Source: an uncultured Bacteroidales bacterium (lineage in GTDB: Bacteria > Bacteroidota > Bacteroidia > Bacteroidales > UBA932). From it: 15,588 nucleotides of DNA. The stretch spans positions 1 to 15,588 of the forward strand of contig UQWT01000054.1 in the NCBI GenBank assembly GCA_900544815.1, in the 5' to 3' direction. Positions 13,340-15,588 of this stretch are shown here, piece by piece. A program made the position numbers and the translations under genes. Positions within the stretch are counted from its first letter, which is position 1. Each line of letters opens with the position of its first letter. The notes under the pieces were generated by a model that did not search any database, was not told the DNA's origin, and saw only the letters and a program-made list of their open reading frames with translations.

Positions 13340-14593
13340 ATGATAATAGGAAGATATAATGAAAAAAAGCCTCCGGTAAAGGGGAAGAATCTGAATATAA
13401 GGGTTGCTCTCTTTTTTGACGGGACTGCCAATAACAGATATAATGTGTTGGAGGCAGACAGGAATATTTCAGTTGGAAACCTGTACGATCTGCTACGGTT
13501 GCAACACGGCAGTTACAGATTGCAGCAGAGTAATGTGGCAAGGATGGCTGAATTATATAGAACAGGAGATATAGATGGCTATGAGGTAAAGGTATTCTAT
13601 GTAGAGGGTGTTGCAACGTCTCCAAGGCAGGTTGTCTACAAAGAGGGCGGATTTGACTCTCTGCTTGGTTCTGCAACCGGAATGGGCCGTTGGGGCATAT
13701 TGGCATGTGCAAAGAGAGGATACAGAATGATATTGAGAATGTTGAGAGATCTGCAGGGACGCTATTCATTAAGGACAAAAGTAACAATAGAGAACCTTAG
13801 ATTGGATCTTTTTGGATTTAGCAGAGGCGCGGCGGCAGCAAGGGTTTTCTGTAACAAATTGCAAGATGATTATGGAGCGTTTAAGGGGGAAAGTTATACT
13901 GTAAAAAAGATACAGACAGAATTTATGGGGCTGTTTGACACAGTGACTGCATACGGATTTTCCCCGTCTGCTTTTGTAAATGGCATTGGAAAACTTCCTT
14001 TAACTGCAAAACACCCATTGCTTACAGTTCACTTTGTTGCAGCTGATGAGATACGTGAGCTGTTTGCACTTACAAGAACCAAAAGTGCTCGTGCCGGATC
14101 AAAGGAGATAATTATCCCGGGATGCCATTCAGATGTAGGTGGGGGTTACAGAAATTATCGTTATGAGGATTATTTACACTGCGGAAAGAGTAATGAGGAG
14201 TTGGTAAAGGAGGGGTGGAAAAGAGCGATTGGCGATTCAGGCAGGGTGGTGAGGAACGAATTTGCACTGCTCGTTATGTCCTATATGGTTAGGCAGCTAA
14301 ATGCTTACAGAAAGAGAAGTATGATAACGGTTGTACCAAATATTGCTTCGTTGCCGCCTCCTGTAAGGAATTTTAAGAAAATTCTGTTCAATATTGAGGC
14401 GAACCCTTTGTATCTCTTTAAATATGATGCGTGTATGTGTAGAAATACTATTGTGGAAAATAAAAATAATGCTCTTCACCTTTCAAAAGAGCTTAGTGAG
14501 TTGAGATACGGCTTTCTGCATCTTTCTGCATCGAGTAGGATTGGAATGAGAGCCTCTTCAAATGGTAAAAGAATAATAATAGATGATATATAG
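13340..14593 (+). CDS. DUF2235 alpha/beta hydrolase, probable T6SS phospholipase effector (Tle1-like)
   Basis: Tle1-type DUF2235 proteins are T6SS effectors that cleave membrane phospholipids of target cells. The 417-residue product begins with the family strand NIRVALFFDGTANN (residues 19-32). It has the nucleophile elbow GFSRGAAAAR with Ser161, the acid-bearing MGLFDTVTAYG with Asp200, and the His-bearing PGCHSDVGGGY with His263, so a complete catalytic triad is visible. It has no signal peptide and no transmembrane segment. It is shorter than P. aeruginosa Tle1 (over 800 residues) and covers essentially the hydrolase domain plus about 120 residues. It lies directly after vgrG and two bases before the DUF2931 gene. 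The substrate is inferred from the family; lipase activity is not shown. Confidence 0.85.
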   Translation: MIIGRYNEKKPPVKGKNLNIRVALFFDGTANNRYNVLEADRNISVGNLYDLLRLQHGSYRLQQSNVARMAELYRTGDIDGYEVKVFYVEGVATSPRQVVYKEGGFDSLLGSATGMGRWGILACAKRGYRMILRMLRDLQGRYSLRTKVTIENLRLDLFGFSRGAAAARVFCNKLQDDYGAFKGESYTVKKIQTEFMGLFDTVTAYGFSPSAFVNGIGKLPLTAKHPLLTVHFVAADEIRELFALTRTKSARAGSKEIIIPGCHSDVGGGYRNYRYEDYLHCGKSNEELVKEGWKRAIGDSGRVVRNEFALLVMSYMVRQLNAYRKRSMITVVPNIASLPPPVRNFKKILFNIEANPLYLFKYDACMCRNTIVENKNNALHLSKELSELRYGFLHLSASSRIGMRASSNGKRIIIDDI

Positions 14594-14595
14594 AT

Positions 14596-15588
14596 ATGGA
14601 CAATTATAATGGATATGGGGTGGCACCAAGAATAAGCGCTCCGCAGCTCTATCCGGTAAGCATAGGTGGTGCAATAGTTAGGCAAAGCGGTAGTGATGAT
14701 CACTTTATGAATAGCACAGTTTTCCTTAATGCCGGGATAGGTGTCTCTGCTATTCAAACCTCTACGGAGAGAAGGGTACTGCCATCTGCTGTAGAGATTG
14801 CATGGTTCTCTTTTACAGAAAAAAAGGCATTTTATGCAGAATGCAGACTTAATGAAAAATATATTGCAAGAATAGTGAGCGATGGTTATAGGCTCGTAGA
14901 TGGCTCAAAGGGGTACTATTCTCACTTTGATATAGCTCTGTTTCCAGGTGGCAGGGTAGCTTTTTATTTAAGTGGAGATGAGAGGATGAGACTTGTAGAG
15001 TTGCATAATGCCAATGATACAGATCTGCCTGTATCTGTTTTTGCACCGGATTCCGGATTTGAAGATTATGAGGAGTTTGCAGAGGCTTTTATACGAGGGG
15101 ATGAATGTAGCGACAGTAGTAATGATGGTGATGCCGGTTGTGCAGATACCGGTGCCTGTGGTGATTTTAAAGATGAAACCAGGTCTGCATGGGTGGATAA
15201 TCTTATGGAAAACGGGGTAGATTACTCTTTGATTGAACTTTATTTTAAAAGGTACACGTTTGGAATAGAGATAGAGTCTAAGGCGAATGGAGGTTGTCCC
15301 TCTGCCGGAGGCTTGGACGGGATGGTTCTCTCTGTTGAATTTGCAAACGGAGAGTTTTTCAAATACAGGGGAAACGCTATTCCGTATGACGATTACGGTA
15401 TAATAAAGTCTGTGTCGTTTGAGTATGAATTGGCAGACGGATCTGTGTTGTGTGATATATACTTTAATATAAAGGAGTTGGCAATGGCGTTGTCTTTGGC
15501 AGACGATAGTATCCAAAGTCAAATTCCAAGTCACAGTCTCGGCAATAGCAATAATAACAACAAAAGCAACAACAATAACAATACGCTG
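14596..15588 (+). CDS. DUF2931-family protein, partial (runs off right edge)
   Basis: The frame is open for 331 codons to the window end with no stop. The N-terminus ISAPQLYPVSI (residues 13-23), AVEIAWFSFTEKKAFYAECR (65-84), DIALFPGGRVAFYLSGDE (112-129) and the following RLVELHN match the DUF2931 pattern of strands and Trp/Phe. A second, less regular half follows. Between the halves is an acidic, Cys- and Gly-containing linker (about 168-194). The visible end is Asn/Ser/Lys-rich (317-329). There is no signal peptide, unlike lipoprotein members of the family. DUF2931 genes occur beside T6SS effector genes, and a chaperone, adaptor or immunity role toward the upstream hydrolase is plausible but not established. 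It starts two bases after the DUF2235 stop, so the two are coupled. Confidence 0.7.
   Translation, partial: MDNYNGYGVAPRISAPQLYPVSIGGAIVRQSGSDDHFMNSTVFLNAGIGVSAIQTSTERRVLPSAVEIAWFSFTEKKAFYAECRLNEKYIARIVSDGYRLVDGSKGYYSHFDIALFPGGRVAFYLSGDERMRLVELHNANDTDLPVSVFAPDSGFEDYEEFAEAFIRGDECSDSSNDGDAGCADTGACGDFKDETRSAWVDNLMENGVDYSLIELYFKRYTFGIEIESKANGGCPSAGGLDGMVLSVEFANGEFFKYRGNAIPYDDYGIIKSVSFEYELADGSVLCDIYFNIKELAMALSLADDSIQSQIPSHSLGNSNNNNKSNNNNNTL
15544..15584. repeat. Low-complexity AAT/AAC triplet tract in the DUF2931 frame
   Basis: A run of near-triplet repeats (AAT, AAC, AGC, AAA) encodes an Asn-rich stretch of the DUF2931 protein. Length change by slippage would stay in frame in steps of three. It looks like a flexible linker leading to a further domain or a short tail beyond the window. 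Confidence 0.6.

Larger units (their letters stand above)
7483..15588 (+). other. Type VI secretion operon, Bacteroidetes type (T6SS-iii), 3' end outside window
   Basis: Nine consecutive plus-strand genes encode a sigma factor, tube (Hcp), sheath (TssB, TssC), baseplate-like (TssE-like, TssF-like), spike (VgrG), and a probable effector with its partner (DUF2235, DUF2931). Genes overlap or nearly touch throughout; the only gap above 15 bp is 99 bp before vgrG. TssG, TssK, ClpV/TssH, PAAR and the TssN-TssR membrane proteins are absent from the visible part. Codon style matches the neighbouring housekeeping genes, unlike a recently acquired element. Confidence 0.85.

Noticed and set aside
12867..13787. 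Minus-strand open frame of 306 codons opposite vgrG and the DUF2235 gene
   Set aside because: It is Ser/Leu/Pro-rich with no family pattern and lies antisense to two well-supported genes.
7483..15588. Extracellular contractile injection system (tailocin-like) instead of T6SS
   Set aside because: Hcp, TssB and DUF5458 TssC together with a typical VgrG fit T6SS-iii; no tape measure or tail-tube pairs of such systems are seen.
7483..15588. T6SS on a mobile (integrative conjugative) element
   Set aside because: No integrase, relaxase or tra genes are in the window, and codon style matches the adjacent housekeeping genes. The downstream part is not visible.

Overview
The window looks like chromosome of a member of the Bacteroidota, most likely order Bacteroidales. 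Several intergenic regions carry the Bacteroides-type -7 box TAnnTTTG, one of them with a correctly spaced -33 TTTG. The protein families point the same way: a Bacteroidetes-type Hcp/TssB/TssC set, a DUF4143 ATPase and an NtrC-like regulator without a DNA-binding domain. Most genes strongly favour AGA/AGG for Arg and ATA for Ile.

Left part (1-4268). The minus strand carries the 5' part of a secreted transglutaminase-like protein, elongation factor P (efp), a conserved exported protein of unknown function, and a lipoprotein metallophosphoesterase translationally coupled to it. A plus-strand initiator tRNA-fMet follows, with a clear promoter and a strong terminator. A minus-strand AAA/DUF4143 ATPase lies next to it. 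Its codon use differs from its neighbours and a 10-bp direct repeat flanks it, so it may be a late insertion.

Middle (4269-7482). Three plus-strand genes are closely spaced: cytidylate kinase (cmk), a Ppx/GppA-family phosphatase, and a sigma-54-activator-like response regulator with GAFTSA in place of GAFTGA and no C-terminal HTH. The 138-bp gap after the regulator holds a near-perfect 14-bp direct repeat, a 7-bp inverted repeat and an intrinsic terminator that ends 17 bp before the next gene.

Right part (7483-15588, running off the edge). This is one compact plus-strand operon for a Bacteroidetes-type (subtype iii) type VI secretion system. The order is ECF-like sigma factor, Hcp/TssD, TssB, TssC, a TssE/gp25-like protein, a short TssF-like protein, VgrG, a DUF2235 (Tle1-like) hydrolase and a DUF2931 protein that continues beyond the window. 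Hcp would form the inner tube, TssB/TssC the contractile sheath, the TssE- and TssF-like proteins the baseplate, and VgrG the spike. DUF2235 is the probable lipid-attacking effector carried on VgrG, and DUF2931 a probable partner. TssG, TssK, ClpV, PAAR and the membrane-complex proteins are not visible and may lie downstream. The codon style of the T6SS genes matches the neighbouring housekeeping genes, so there is no sign of recent arrival on a mobile element. The most notable points are the dedicated sigma factor at the head of the operon, the terminator and repeats just before it, the small and divergent baseplate genes with no TssG, and the Asn-rich linker at the right edge that may lead into a further domain.
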